Below are positions 16,330-24,914 of a DNA stretch of 64,000 nt, piece after piece. How positions within the stretch are numbered: position 1 is the first letter of the stretch; every line of letters begins with the position of its first letter. This DNA is from Deinococcus sonorensis KR-87 (GTDB lineage Bacteria > Deinococcota > Deinococci > Deinococcales > Deinococcaceae). The notes beneath the pieces are model-generated. The model did no database searches. It was not told the DNA's origin and saw only the letters and a list, made by a program, of their open reading frames with translations. Both the position numbers and the translations under genes were made by a program. The stretch is from positions 372,001-436,000 of the forward strand of contig NZ_CP158297.1 in assembly GCF_040256395.1 (NCBI RefSeq). The letters run 5' to 3'.

Positions 16330-18375
16330 ATGTCACAAGCCAGGAGGGCGTGGCGGCTGGCGTTGCTTGGGCCGCCCCGCGTGATCGCGCCGGACGGCTC
16401 CGCGGTTCCGCTGGAGCGCAAGACCGCCGGTCTCCTCGCGTACCTCGCCCTGGAAGGCGCCGCGCCGCGGGCGGTGCTGGCCGACCTGCTGTGGCCGGAC
16501 GCGACGGGCAGCGCGGCGCGCAACAACCTGGTTCACGTGCTGCGGCGCCTGCGCCAGCTGCTCGGTGAGCCGCCCGTCCAGGGCGGCGACCTCCTCACCT
16601 TGACGCCCGAACTGGCGGTCGACGCCCGGACGCTGGCCGAGGCGCCCACAGCCGAGCCGGCGCCGGGTGGCCTGCTGGACGCTGTGGATTTCGACGACTG
16701 TCCTGGCTTCATGGAGTGGCTGCTGGCGTGGCGCGAGCGGTTGGACGTCCTGAGGGCGCGGGCGTACGCCACGGCCATCGAACGGTGCGAGCAGGCCCTG
16801 GACTGGGCCCAGGCCCTGACGCTCACGCGGCAGTGGCTGGAGCTCGACCGGCTCTCGGAGGACGCCTTTTGCACGCTGATGCGGCTGCACTACCGCAACG
16901 GCGACCGCGCGTCCGCCCTGCGCGCGTACCACCGCTGCCAGCAGGTGCTCCGGCGCGAACTGGGCGCCGACCCGTCCCCACAAACGCGGCGCCTGGCCCA
17001 GGACATCGACCGCGGGACGCTGCCCGGCGCTCCCGCAGCGGCACCCGGACGGCTCCCGCTGCGGGTGCTTCGTCCCCCTACCCTGGTGGGCCGCGAGGAC
17101 GCCTGGGCGGCCCTGGAGGACGCGTGGGCCGCCCGGAAGCTGATCTACGTCACCGGGGAGGCCGGCGAGGGCAAGACCCGGCTGGTGAGGGATTTCGTGG
17201 CAAGCAAAGGCCCGGCCCTGTACCTGCCGGGCCATCCCGGCGGGCGCGAGGTGCCGTACGCGGGCACCGTCCACAACGCCCGCGCCCGCCTGGCCGCGGC
17301 CACCGACGTGGTGCTGCCCGACTGGGTGCGCTGCGAACTGTCGCGGATCATCCCCGAGCTGCGTGGCAGCGTCGCCCTGCCGCCGCTGATCGCCGAAGAG
17401 GACCGGCTGAAGTTCTTTGCGGCGTACCGCGAGATGGTGCGCCTGACCTCCGCCGGGTTCAACACCGTGGTGAACGACGACACGCACCAGTACGATCAGG
17501 CGACGGTGGAACTGGGCGCCTTCATGCTCTCGCAGGCGCGGCTGGGCGACGCGAACGACGTGCCGCGTCACATCTCGGTGTACCGGCGTGGGGCGCTGTC
17601 CGCGCCCGCCCTGGCCACCGTCGATCACCTGGTGCAGTCGGGCGCCGCCGTGCGCGTGGAACTCGGCCCGCTCAGTGAGGACGCGTTGGGTGTGCTGCTG
17701 CGGGACCTGCAGCTCCCCGGCGCGACCGTCGAGATCGCGCAGTGGCTGCGCCTGACCGGCGGCAACCCGCAGTTCGTGCTTGAGGCGGCCAAGCACGTGC
17801 TCGAACAGCGCCCCTTCGAGGCGGGGGCGGTGCTGCGCAGTCTGCCGGACCACCTCTTCTCGGTGATCGAGCGGCGTCTGGCGGGCCTGAGCCCAGCCGC
17901 CCTGCAGGTGGCGCGGGCCGCGGCTGTCCTGCGCGGCGACTTCTCACCGGAACTGGTGTCGGACGTGCTCGGCGCGACGCTGATGGACACCGCCGTCGCC
18001 TGGGAGGAACTCGAAGCGGCGCAGGTGATGATGGGCGAGCGCTTCAGCCATGACCTGGTGCAGGAGGCGGTGTTGCAGGGAACGCCGCCGGCCGTGCGGC
18101 GCGTGCTGCACCGGGCGAACGCCCGCACCCTGGCGCGCCACCCGGTGCACCCGGCCCGGGTGGCGCAGCACTGGCTGGACAGCGGCGAGCCTGCGCAGGC
18201 GGCGGTCTGGCTGATGCGGGCCGGCGCCGAGGCGTACGGCACCTCGCGTCTGCAGGAAGCCCGGCAGTACTACCAGGCGGCCCAGCAGGCATACCAGGCG
18301 GCCGATGACCCCGAGCAGGCCCACGCGGCGCAGCAGGCGCTGGACACCCTGAGCCGGGACCCCGGGGCGGCCTGA
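16330..18375 (+). CDS. SARP/AfsR-like regulator (wHTH-BTAD-AAA), copy 2
   Basis: A 681-residue tandem paralogue of the preceding gene with the same order of domains: winged helix (LLGPPRVIAPDG, LLAYLALEGAAPRAVLADLLWPD), BTAD to about residue 230, Walker A TGEAGEGKT near 274 and a Walker B-like VVNDDTHQYD near 378. Helices with an HDLVQEAVLQG motif follow, and the C-terminus is shorter than in copy 1. Sequence divergence from copy 1 is large, so the duplication is old. No ligand-binding domain is recognisable. A GC-rich hairpin spans the stop codon (18366-18382). Confidence 0.88.
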   Translation: MSQARRAWRLALLGPPRVIAPDGSAVPLERKTAGLLAYLALEGAAPRAVLADLLWPDATGSAARNNLVHVLRRLRQLLGEPPVQGGDLLTLTPELAVDARTLAEAPTAEPAPGGLLDAVDFDDCPGFMEWLLAWRERLDVLRARAYATAIERCEQALDWAQALTLTRQWLELDRLSEDAFCTLMRLHYRNGDRASALRAYHRCQQVLRRELGADPSPQTRRLAQDIDRGTLPGAPAAAPGRLPLRVLRPPTLVGREDAWAALEDAWAARKLIYVTGEAGEGKTRLVRDFVASKGPALYLPGHPGGREVPYAGTVHNARARLAAATDVVLPDWVRCELSRIIPELRGSVALPPLIAEEDRLKFFAAYREMVRLTSAGFNTVVNDDTHQYDQATVELGAFMLSQARLGDANDVPRHISVYRRGALSAPALATVDHLVQSGAAVRVELGPLSEDALGVLLRDLQLPGATVEIAQWLRLTGGNPQFVLEAAKHVLEQRPFEAGAVLRSLPDHLFSVIERRLAGLSPAALQVARAAAVLRGDFSPELVSDVLGATLMDTAVAWEELEAAQVMMGERFSHDLVQEAVLQGTPPAVRRVLHRANARTLARHPVHPARVAQHWLDSGEPAQAAVWLMRAGAEAYGTSRLQEARQYYQAAQQAYQAADDPEQAHAAQQALDTLSRDPGAA

Positions 18376-18811
18376 CGCCGCCGTCACCCGGAGCGGGCGC
18401 GGCGCCCTTCCCAGAGCGGGACAGGCGACGCGCACCGCGATCCCCGGCCCGCCTCGCACGCCACCCCTGCCGAAGGGCCCAAAGCACCGCCCACGGAGCG
18501 GCGGACCCGCCTCGGCCCGGCGGACGCTCAGCCGGGCTACCCCACATCTGGCCACTGCCGTGCGCCCAGGGTGAGCGGCCCAGCCGCGTCGATGCGGCGC
18601 GAACCGGGGCCTGGCCCGCCACCGGCGGTCAGGTCCGCCGCGCCCCGCTCTGAAGGTGAGGCCTGCGCCCGGCCACCCATCTGCCTGGCGGCCCCTTCCG
18701 CTGTCATCGTCCAATCACCCGCTGCCGCGCACACTCCTGCCAGGCACCGCCTCATGGGCAGGACCAGCTCCGGTCCGCCTGAGGCGACGCGGGTGAAGGG
18801 AGAACGAACGT
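18376..18811. other. Intergenic, only a GC hairpin at its left edge
   Basis: GGCGGC (18366-18371) and GCCGCC (18377-18382) form a six-pair hairpin over the stop codon of the preceding gene, without a U-tract. The remainder shows no gene that I can support. Confidence 0.45.
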
Positions 18812-19048
18812 ATGGAATGGACGATGTTGATCGCTGCGGGGGCCTTCGTCGCGCTGGTGCTGGGCGGTGCCTGGCTCGCGCGCTGGGGTGAGCGGCGCGG
18901 CCGCAGCGGCGTGCTGTGGTCACTCCTGAAGGTGTGTGTCGCCCTGCAGTGGCTGCTCGACGCGCTGCCCGGTGACCGCACCCAGGTCGAGCTTCCTCCC
19001 CGCGAGGACAGGGCGGACCGGCGCGCCGACCGGACCCGGCGCCGCTGA
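18812..19048 (+). CDS. Small predicted membrane protein
   Basis: A 78-residue frame with one N-terminal transmembrane segment (TMLIAAGAFVALVLGGAWLA), a second weaker hydrophobic stretch (LLKVCVALQWLLDALPG) and a highly charged tail rich in arginine and aspartate. GGGAG lies upstream of ATG 18812 at rather long spacing. It is flanked by the hairpin of the regulator gene and, tail to tail, by an exported-protein gene. I do not recognise a family. The hydropathy pattern favours a real gene, but the size makes this uncertain. Confidence 0.5.
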   Translation: MEWTMLIAAGAFVALVLGGAWLARWGERRGRSGVLWSLLKVCVALQWLLDALPGDRTQVELPPREDRADRRADRTRRR

Positions 19049-19200
19049 AGCAGGCGAGCAGCACGCCTCGCTGCTCGCCTGCGCATGGGAATGCCCGTCC
19101 GCCCTTCCAGCTTCTGCCTCCAACTTTGGACCCACGAACCGTGCCTGTCCCCTGGGCTTCAGGGCCGCTGGCGAAGCAGGTCCGCCTGACCGTTGCTGGC

Positions 19201-19876
19201 GCTGCGGTCGGGGGGCAGGTCAGGGTCTGGGGGTGCGAAGTTCGAGGTACATGTTGGGGCGGATGGCGTTGTAGTCGCGGGTGAAGCCGCCGGTGTAGCT
19301 GGCGCCCCACTCGTAGGTCTCCATGCCACCGATCCGCCGGCGCACCTCGAGCGGCTGACCGTTCATGCTGGCCGTGACCGTATAGGTACCCCACATCACG
19401 TTGGCCGCCACCCAGCCGGAGCCGCTCATCACCAGCCGGGTGGTCCGCACGTGCCCGGTGGTGCCGTCGGCCAGAGTGCCGACCGGCGTGAGGGTCAGGG
19501 TGACCTGCGCGGGGTCCACCTCAAAGTGACCCGCTTCGCGCTCCACGAACACGCACCCGAGGCTGCCGTAGGGATCGGCCTGGGTGGGCGGTTTCGGCTT
19601 GAAGGTGAAGTTGCGGACCCCCCCCACCCCGCCCGGGACGATCTCGGGCGTGTCGGGCATCAGGTCGACCCGGATGGCGGCTCCCTGGTACTGCAGGGTC
19701 TTGGTGGCGGTGACGTTGAAGGTGAAGGGCGCGTTGCGGACATCGATGCGGTAGTGGCCCTGGGCGTCGGTGACCGCGATCTCGTTGCTGTCGTAGGCCA
19801 TGGTGTTGTCCGCGACAACCTCCACCCCGGGCAGCGCCACCCCCTGCTCGTTCACCGCACGCCCCGTGATGTAACC
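19201..19876 (-). repeat. 676-bp inverted repeat, left arm
   Basis: This segment is the reverse complement of 21022-21697. Both arms are exactly 676 bp. All stretches that I compared match, including an eight-G run, and identity stops abruptly at both ends. It covers the 3' part of the exported-protein gene 19220-20338 plus 19 bp downstream of its stop. Confidence 0.93.
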
Positions 19877-20338
19877 GCGCTGCTGGCTCGGGGCTGGGGT
19901 CGCCGCAGGCGGGGTGCGGCCGGAGGTGTCCCCGGCCGGCCGCACTTCCAGAAGTTCGAGCTTCACGTTCGCAGCCCCGACCTGGGTGAGCGCTGCCGGG
20001 GTCTGCGTCAGCAGGTTGCGGTCCACCCAGTCCCCGGCGCCCACCTCCTCGTCGCCGTCATTGTCCTGCACGGCGTAGATGGCGTACGGTCCGTCCCCGA
20101 GGTCTTGGATGGTGAAGTTCACCTTCGCGCCGTCACGGTCGATCACCGCGCCCTTCACGGCGTCCGAGTCACAGTCCCCCTTCGGGCAGGCGATCACCAC
20201 CGTGTCCTTCACGGAGTGGCCGCCGGCCGCCGTGATGGTTCCACTGATGGTGCGGGGCAGGGCGGCGGGCAGCGCCTGGGCCAGCGGCCCGAAGGCGAGG
20301 CTGAGCAGGGCGGTCACAGTCGTGTGCTTGAAGTTCAT
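19220..20338 (-). CDS. Exported protein with carboxypeptidase-regulatory-like domain (long form)
   Basis: A 372-residue protein with a signal peptide (cleavage near ALA-like residues 19-24). Residues up to about 150 form a unique domain beginning RTISGTITAAGGHSVKDT, with two cysteines in IACPKGDCD. The remaining 217 or so residues, from RGYITGRAVNEQG to ELRTPRP, are identical to the C-terminus of the lipoprotein encoded divergently at 20884-21678. GYITGRAVNEQGVALPGVEV and AVTDAQGHYRID are typical of carboxypeptidase-regulatory-like beta-sandwich domains of surface proteins. GGAGG lies five bases before ATG 20338. The function is unknown; cell-envelope display is likely. Confidence 0.85.
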   Translation of the reverse strand: MNFKHTTVTALLSLAFGPLAQALPAALPRTISGTITAAGGHSVKDTVVIACPKGDCDSDAVKGAVIDRDGAKVNFTIQDLGDGPYAIYAVQDNDGDEEVGAGDWVDRNLLTQTPAALTQVGAANVKLELLEVRPAGDTSGRTPPAATPAPSQQRGYITGRAVNEQGVALPGVEVVADNTMAYDSNEIAVTDAQGHYRIDVRNAPFTFNVTATKTLQYQGAAIRVDLMPDTPEIVPGGVGGVRNFTFKPKPPTQADPYGSLGCVFVEREAGHFEVDPAQVTLTLTPVGTLADGTTGHVRTTRLVMSGSGWVAANVMWGTYTVTASMNGQPLEVRRRIGGMETYEWGASYTGGFTRDYNAIRPNMYLELRTPRP

Positions 20339-20883
20339 GGGTTCCTCCGGCGTCATCGGCCTGTCTGGAAGGTACGGACGGTCCGGTGGCTGAGAAATGT
20401 CGTGGCCAATCGCCCGGAGGTGCCGCCGCATCCAGGTGGGTTCATTCAGGGAATGGAAGCTGGCCGGCAGCCCACAGCTGCTGGTGCCCAAGCAGGCCCA
20501 GGCACGCAGGTGGCTCACCGCGGCGTCCACGCGGAAGAGGGCCTGATCGTCCCGCACCGGATTGTGACGGAACCACGATGACGCGGGTCACCGAGGCAAT
20601 CCAGCCTTCCACCCGGTGCGGGGCCGAGGGTGGCCCAGCGCCGTCCTCTTGTCCTGTGACGGTCCCGCACCCGACCGCCGAAGGACGTGGAACTCGGTGC
20701 AGTGGGCAGGTCGAGAGGCGGCTGCCGGCTTCCCGATCCCGTCTGCATCACGGACCCGACGCGGCATGGCGACAGGAGAGAAGTGACCCCGCCACCCCAC
20801 CGCCGCCCGGGTCAGGCAACACTGGCCAGCCATCCACCACCGCCTACCATCCGGCCACGCTTGATAAGCGAAGGAGGCAGGAC
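20339..20883. other. Divergent promoter region between the repeat-linked exported genes
   Basis: Promoters of both exported-protein genes must lie here, because each gene has its ribosome site at the corresponding edge (GGAGG on the left, GGAGG on the right). TACCAT at about 20848-20853 is a possible -10 for the right-hand gene. No further gene is supported. Confidence 0.5.
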
Positions 20884-21678
20884 ATGAACATCCCCTTGAC
20901 GAACCGGTCGCTGGTCGCCGCACTGCTGCTGTCGGTGGCGCTCAGCGCCTGCACCGAACCCACCACAAGGCCGGTGCCCGACCCGACCCCACCCTCAGGC
21001 TCGGTGCCGGGAACCACCCAGGGTTACATCACGGGGCGTGCGGTGAACGAGCAGGGGGTGGCGCTGCCCGGGGTGGAGGTTGTCGCGGACAACACCATGG
21101 CCTACGACAGCAACGAGATCGCGGTCACCGACGCCCAGGGCCACTACCGCATCGATGTCCGCAACGCGCCCTTCACCTTCAACGTCACCGCCACCAAGAC
21201 CCTGCAGTACCAGGGAGCCGCCATCCGGGTCGACCTGATGCCCGACACGCCCGAGATCGTCCCGGGCGGGGTGGGGGGGGTCCGCAACTTCACCTTCAAG
21301 CCGAAACCGCCCACCCAGGCCGATCCCTACGGCAGCCTCGGGTGCGTGTTCGTGGAGCGCGAAGCGGGTCACTTTGAGGTGGACCCCGCGCAGGTCACCC
21401 TGACCCTCACGCCGGTCGGCACTCTGGCCGACGGCACCACCGGGCACGTGCGGACCACCCGGCTGGTGATGAGCGGCTCCGGCTGGGTGGCGGCCAACGT
21501 GATGTGGGGTACCTATACGGTCACGGCCAGCATGAACGGTCAGCCGCTCGAGGTGCGCCGGCGGATCGGTGGCATGGAGACCTACGAGTGGGGCGCCAGC
21601 TACACCGGCGGCTTCACCCGCGACTACAACGCCATCCGCCCCAACATGTACCTCGAACTTCGCACCCCCAGACCCTGA
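20884..21678 (+). CDS. Lipoprotein with carboxypeptidase-regulatory-like domain (short form)
   Basis: A 264-residue lipoprotein. The signal peptide ends in the lipobox LSAC, with C23 as the lipidation site, followed by a proline-rich linker. The regulatory-like domain from GYITGRAVNEQG to the C-terminus is identical to that of the divergent gene 19220-20338. GGAGG lies seven bases before ATG 20884. The two proteins thus present the same domain with different anchors: lipidated here, preceded by an extra domain there. Another lipoprotein gene follows on the same strand after 230 bp. Confidence 0.87.
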   Translation: MNIPLTNRSLVAALLLSVALSACTEPTTRPVPDPTPPSGSVPGTTQGYITGRAVNEQGVALPGVEVVADNTMAYDSNEIAVTDAQGHYRIDVRNAPFTFNVTATKTLQYQGAAIRVDLMPDTPEIVPGGVGGVRNFTFKPKPPTQADPYGSLGCVFVEREAGHFEVDPAQVTLTLTPVGTLADGTTGHVRTTRLVMSGSGWVAANVMWGTYTVTASMNGQPLEVRRRIGGMETYEWGASYTGGFTRDYNAIRPNMYLELRTPRP

Positions 21679-21697
21679 CCTGCCCCCCGACCGCAGC
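21022..21697 (+). repeat. 676-bp inverted repeat, right arm
   Basis: Right arm of the inverted repeat described at 19201-19876. The arms are separated by 1145 bp holding both N-terminal regions and promoters. Recombination between the arms would invert that centre. Confidence 0.93.
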
Positions 21698-21910
21698 CCG
21701 GTGCGGACACCGCCACACGGAGCAGGTTTGGGGCGCCGGCCGTTCATCGGGTGTCCGAGCCTGTGCTGCCCCGGACTCGCGCGTTCCCCTCGCCTGCGCC
21801 GTGTTGATGCCGCCCGTCCGCTCCGCGGCACCCTGTGTGAATCCCGCAGCGTTCGATGCCGCTTCACGTGACACCCGACCCGCGCCTGCGCGCCCCCTGG
21901 AGACCATGCC

Positions 21911-23200
21911 ATGCGCCACACCATGACCGCCATCTGCCTGCTGTCCCTCCCCCTCATCGCCTGCACCTCGCCTTCGGGCGGCGGTCCTGTCCCCATCTCA
22001 CCGGCCCCCTCCTTCCCAGTGGGCACCCCGACGGGCGAGGCAGCGCACCTCACCGTCGGACACCAGGGCGGGACGCTGCGCTCGGCGGACGGCCAGCTCA
22101 GTCTGACCATCCCCGCGGGTGCCCTGGAGGCTCCCACCGATGTCACGGTGCAGCCGATCTCCAGCACCGTTCCGAATGGCAAAGGCGGGGCATACCGCCT
22201 GGGTCCGGAGGGCACGACCTTCCGGCAGCCGGTGACGCTGACCTTCCGCTACGACCAAGCGCAGGAGCGCGCCGCCAGCGCCTTCGTCGTGGCTGCCCAG
22301 GACCAGAAAGGCGTGTGGCAGGCGCAGCTGGACACCCTGCAGGACCGGGAGGCCAACACCCTGAGCGTGCAGACGAACCACTTCAGCGACTGGTCCTGGG
22401 CCGAAGCGTACCGCCTGGACCCGGGGCAGGCGACCGTCAAAGCCGGCCAGAGCCTCCAGCTGACGCTGATGCGCTGCGTCGCGCCGACCACCGAACCGTT
22501 CGCCACGCACCTCAGCACGCCCCTGATCACCACCTGTGCGCCGCACACCCTGACGCCGTTCACCCGCAACTGGGCCGTGAACGGCACCCCGGGCGGCAGC
22601 GCGGCGGTCGGGACCGTGACCAAGGATGAAGGCAACGTCTCCAGCGGCACGTACCGGGCGCCCGCCAGCACGCCGGGCGTGAACCCCGTGGCCGTGAGCG
22701 TGGACTTCGTGCGCAACGAAACGGGCAGGAACACGCTGCGCCTCATCTCCGCCGTGCAGGTGACGGACGGTCTGGGCCCGTGCCAGGAGGTGGTCGAGGG
22801 GTACTACACCTGCCGGTATGCCCTCACGAAAGTGAACGGCAACACGCTGCCGTACGATCTGCCGAAACAGGACCCCACCCAGGGCGACGCGCGGGACCGC
22901 GTCACCGGAGGGTTCCTGCAGGTCAGCGGGACCCAGGAGAACCTGCTGATCGGCGCCGCCTCCTACGAGATTCGCTACGAATTCGACAGCAAACCGGCCG
23001 GCACCGACCGCGAAACGCACCGGGTCCTGAATGACGTGGGCGACTACCTCACCAACCTGCAGGGCACGGCCACCACCTTCACGTCGATTGCCAAAGTGAC
23101 GTACAGCGGCCTGATTCAGCCGGACCGGGCGGTGACCGAGCACTTCCCGATGGCGACGCCGGTCTATGCCGGGCCGGTCAAGCTCGAATTCGCGCCATGA
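21911..23200 (+). CDS. Lipoprotein with ZU5-like domain
   Basis: A 429-residue lipoprotein. The signal peptide ends in LIAC (C18), followed by a proline- and glycine-rich linker. Residues about 46-130 contain GGTLRSADGQLSLTIPAGAL and TDVTVQPI, which match the ZU5 domain pattern found in bacterial surface proteins. A domain with an SSGTYRAPAST-type segment, as in Big-like extracellular domains, lies around residues 240-255. Paired cysteines occur in the second half (CQEVVEGYYTC). GGAG lies eight bases before ATG 21911. It follows the short-form lipoprotein on the same strand and belongs to the block of exported proteins. Confidence 0.85.
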   Translation: MRHTMTAICLLSLPLIACTSPSGGGPVPISPAPSFPVGTPTGEAAHLTVGHQGGTLRSADGQLSLTIPAGALEAPTDVTVQPISSTVPNGKGGAYRLGPEGTTFRQPVTLTFRYDQAQERAASAFVVAAQDQKGVWQAQLDTLQDREANTLSVQTNHFSDWSWAEAYRLDPGQATVKAGQSLQLTLMRCVAPTTEPFATHLSTPLITTCAPHTLTPFTRNWAVNGTPGGSAAVGTVTKDEGNVSSGTYRAPASTPGVNPVAVSVDFVRNETGRNTLRLISAVQVTDGLGPCQEVVEGYYTCRYALTKVNGNTLPYDLPKQDPTQGDARDRVTGGFLQVSGTQENLLIGAASYEIRYEFDSKPAGTDRETHRVLNDVGDYLTNLQGTATTFTSIAKVTYSGLIQPDRAVTEHFPMATPVYAGPVKLEFAP

Positions 23201-23409
23201 GGCGCCCCTGGAGGTGCGCCGAGGTCCGGTGCCACGCGCCCGGCCGGCCCCCTTCCGTGACGCCGCTGGTCACGGCACCGGTCCCGGAGAGGGCGTCGCG
23301 TGGCCCTGCCGCTCGGCCTCTCCGACGGCAGGCCGCCAACATGTTCCAGCCACCGGGCCCCCCGTACCGTCTGTTCAACGCGGCCACCCGCGATTTCAGG
23401 AGGAAAATG

Positions 23410-24426
23410 ATGCGTCATCCACTGTTCGTGTCCGCCCTCACCCTCGCCCTGATCAGCGCCGCTCACGCGGCCACCACGCCTGCGGTCCAGACGGGCCGTC
23501 CGGTGGTGCAGGGCACCCAGCAACTCGACGGCCAGAATGCCCAGGTCGGGCAGACCTTCACCATCGGCAAGCAGAGCCCGCTGAACTTCACCCTGCGGAG
23601 CGCGGAGTACAGCACCGGCCGGATGCTCTTCGGAGACACCATCACCTTCCCCAAGGCCGACGAGAAGCTGCTGATCCTGCACTACACCGTGCAGAATCCC
23701 CAGAAACGCGAAGCGCGGTACTACTGGGGCGACATCAAGTTCACCGCGGTGGACGCCCTGGACCGCAACCACGACTACGTTCAGGCGGTCGCGCGCGAAG
23801 GCACCACCGACAAGTTCGAGATCACCCTCAAGCCTGCCCAGAAGGTGGACGTCGTGACCGTCATCGTGGTGCCCGCGGCGGGGCCAGTGCCGAAACTGAT
23901 GGTGCAGCGCGAGGAGAACGGCACGCCCCAGGTGCTGCGGTATGACCTGCGCGCCAAGGCAAAGCCGCTGAACGCGCCGTTTGCGGATCCGGAGGACCGC
24001 AGCGGTGCGACGGCCGCGCTGCGGGTCAATGTGCCGGCCGGCAAGGTCGTGCCGCTCCGGTACTTTGACGTGCGCCTGGACCGAGTGACGTTTACGGCCG
24101 AGCCGCTGCTCGGCAGGGCACCCGCCCCCGGACGGCGGTATCTCACCGCCACGTTCGTCATCAAGAACCCCCTGGGGCGCGATGTGGAGTATTCGTGGGG
24201 CAACTTCCAGGCCAGCCTGAAGGACGCGGACGGCGAGCGGGTGGAGTACAACCAGCTGATGCTCAAAGCCAGCCGGGATGAGAAAGCCAGCGGCACCCTG
24301 CCCAGGGGTGAGGAAGCCCGGGTGCGCTTCTACTGGGAACTGCCCGAGACCGTTGCGGGCGACACGGTGTACCTGACGGACGAATCGGGCCGCGCGTACG
24401 CGTTTGACGTGAAGGCCACCAAATAG
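23410..24426 (+). CDS. Exported protein with two similar beta domains
   Basis: About 338 residues with a classical signal peptide (cleavage after AHA). The mature part seems to consist of two similar Ig-like units: LHYTVQNPQKREARYYWGDIKF in the first and ATFVIKNPLGRDVEYSWGNFQA in the second. The repeated pattern of nonpolar strand, KNP or QNP, and YxWG recalls telokin-like DUF4352-type domains. AGGAGG lies six bases before ATG 23410 and only three before ATG 23407, so I chose 23410. Its cell-surface role is unknown. Confidence 0.83.
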   Translation: MRHPLFVSALTLALISAAHAATTPAVQTGRPVVQGTQQLDGQNAQVGQTFTIGKQSPLNFTLRSAEYSTGRMLFGDTITFPKADEKLLILHYTVQNPQKREARYYWGDIKFTAVDALDRNHDYVQAVAREGTTDKFEITLKPAQKVDVVTVIVVPAAGPVPKLMVQREENGTPQVLRYDLRAKAKPLNAPFADPEDRSGATAALRVNVPAGKVVPLRYFDVRLDRVTFTAEPLLGRAPAPGRRYLTATFVIKNPLGRDVEYSWGNFQASLKDADGERVEYNQLMLKASRDEKASGTLPRGEEARVRFYWELPETVAGDTVYLTDESGRAYAFDVKATK

Positions 24427-24914
24427 CACCGGACGGGTGGGCCGCCTGGAGCCGAAGGCGCTGCGTGAGGCGGGCCGCGGCACCGACCGGTGCAGACGGG
24501 GACGGGCAGGCCCACGCGGACGTGGTGTCCGAGGCCCGTTCAGGTGCGCGGGCCTGCCGGGCCGCGCGGCGCGCCAGGGCATGGCGCGCCCCACCACCGC
24601 GGAGGCGGGGGCCGCAGCACCCGCCCGGGTCCGGTCTGGCCTCCCTCACGTTTCAGACCACCCTGACCCCACCTCCACACGGCCGCCGGTCTCCTGACCC
24701 GCCGGGCTGGGCGCGCGCCCCTCGGCCACCTGTTCATCGCGGCCTCAGGCGCCATCACCTTGACCCGGGTGATGGCGCTGGCCGTCCTGCGGGGCTCCTT
24801 GTCCGGTCGCCGGGCCTGCCGCGCGGCGGCGCTCGCCCGCCTGGGCCGCGTGAGGCCGCTCCGGCAGGTCCCCGCAACATCGTCCAGCCACTGGGGGACC
24901 GGCACGCTGAGGCC
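24427..24914. other. Intergenic with one strong isolated hairpin
   Basis: Apart from the hairpin at 24749-24778 I see no gene or repeat in this stretch between two exported-protein genes. Confidence 0.5.
24749..24778. other. Perfect 11-bp-stem hairpin
   Basis: GCGCCATCACC (24749-24759) and its exact reverse complement (24768-24778) flank an eight-base loop. It is too far from the preceding stop (322 bp) to be an ordinary terminator and has no U-tract. It could be a terminator of a small RNA or a protein-binding site. Confidence 0.45.
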
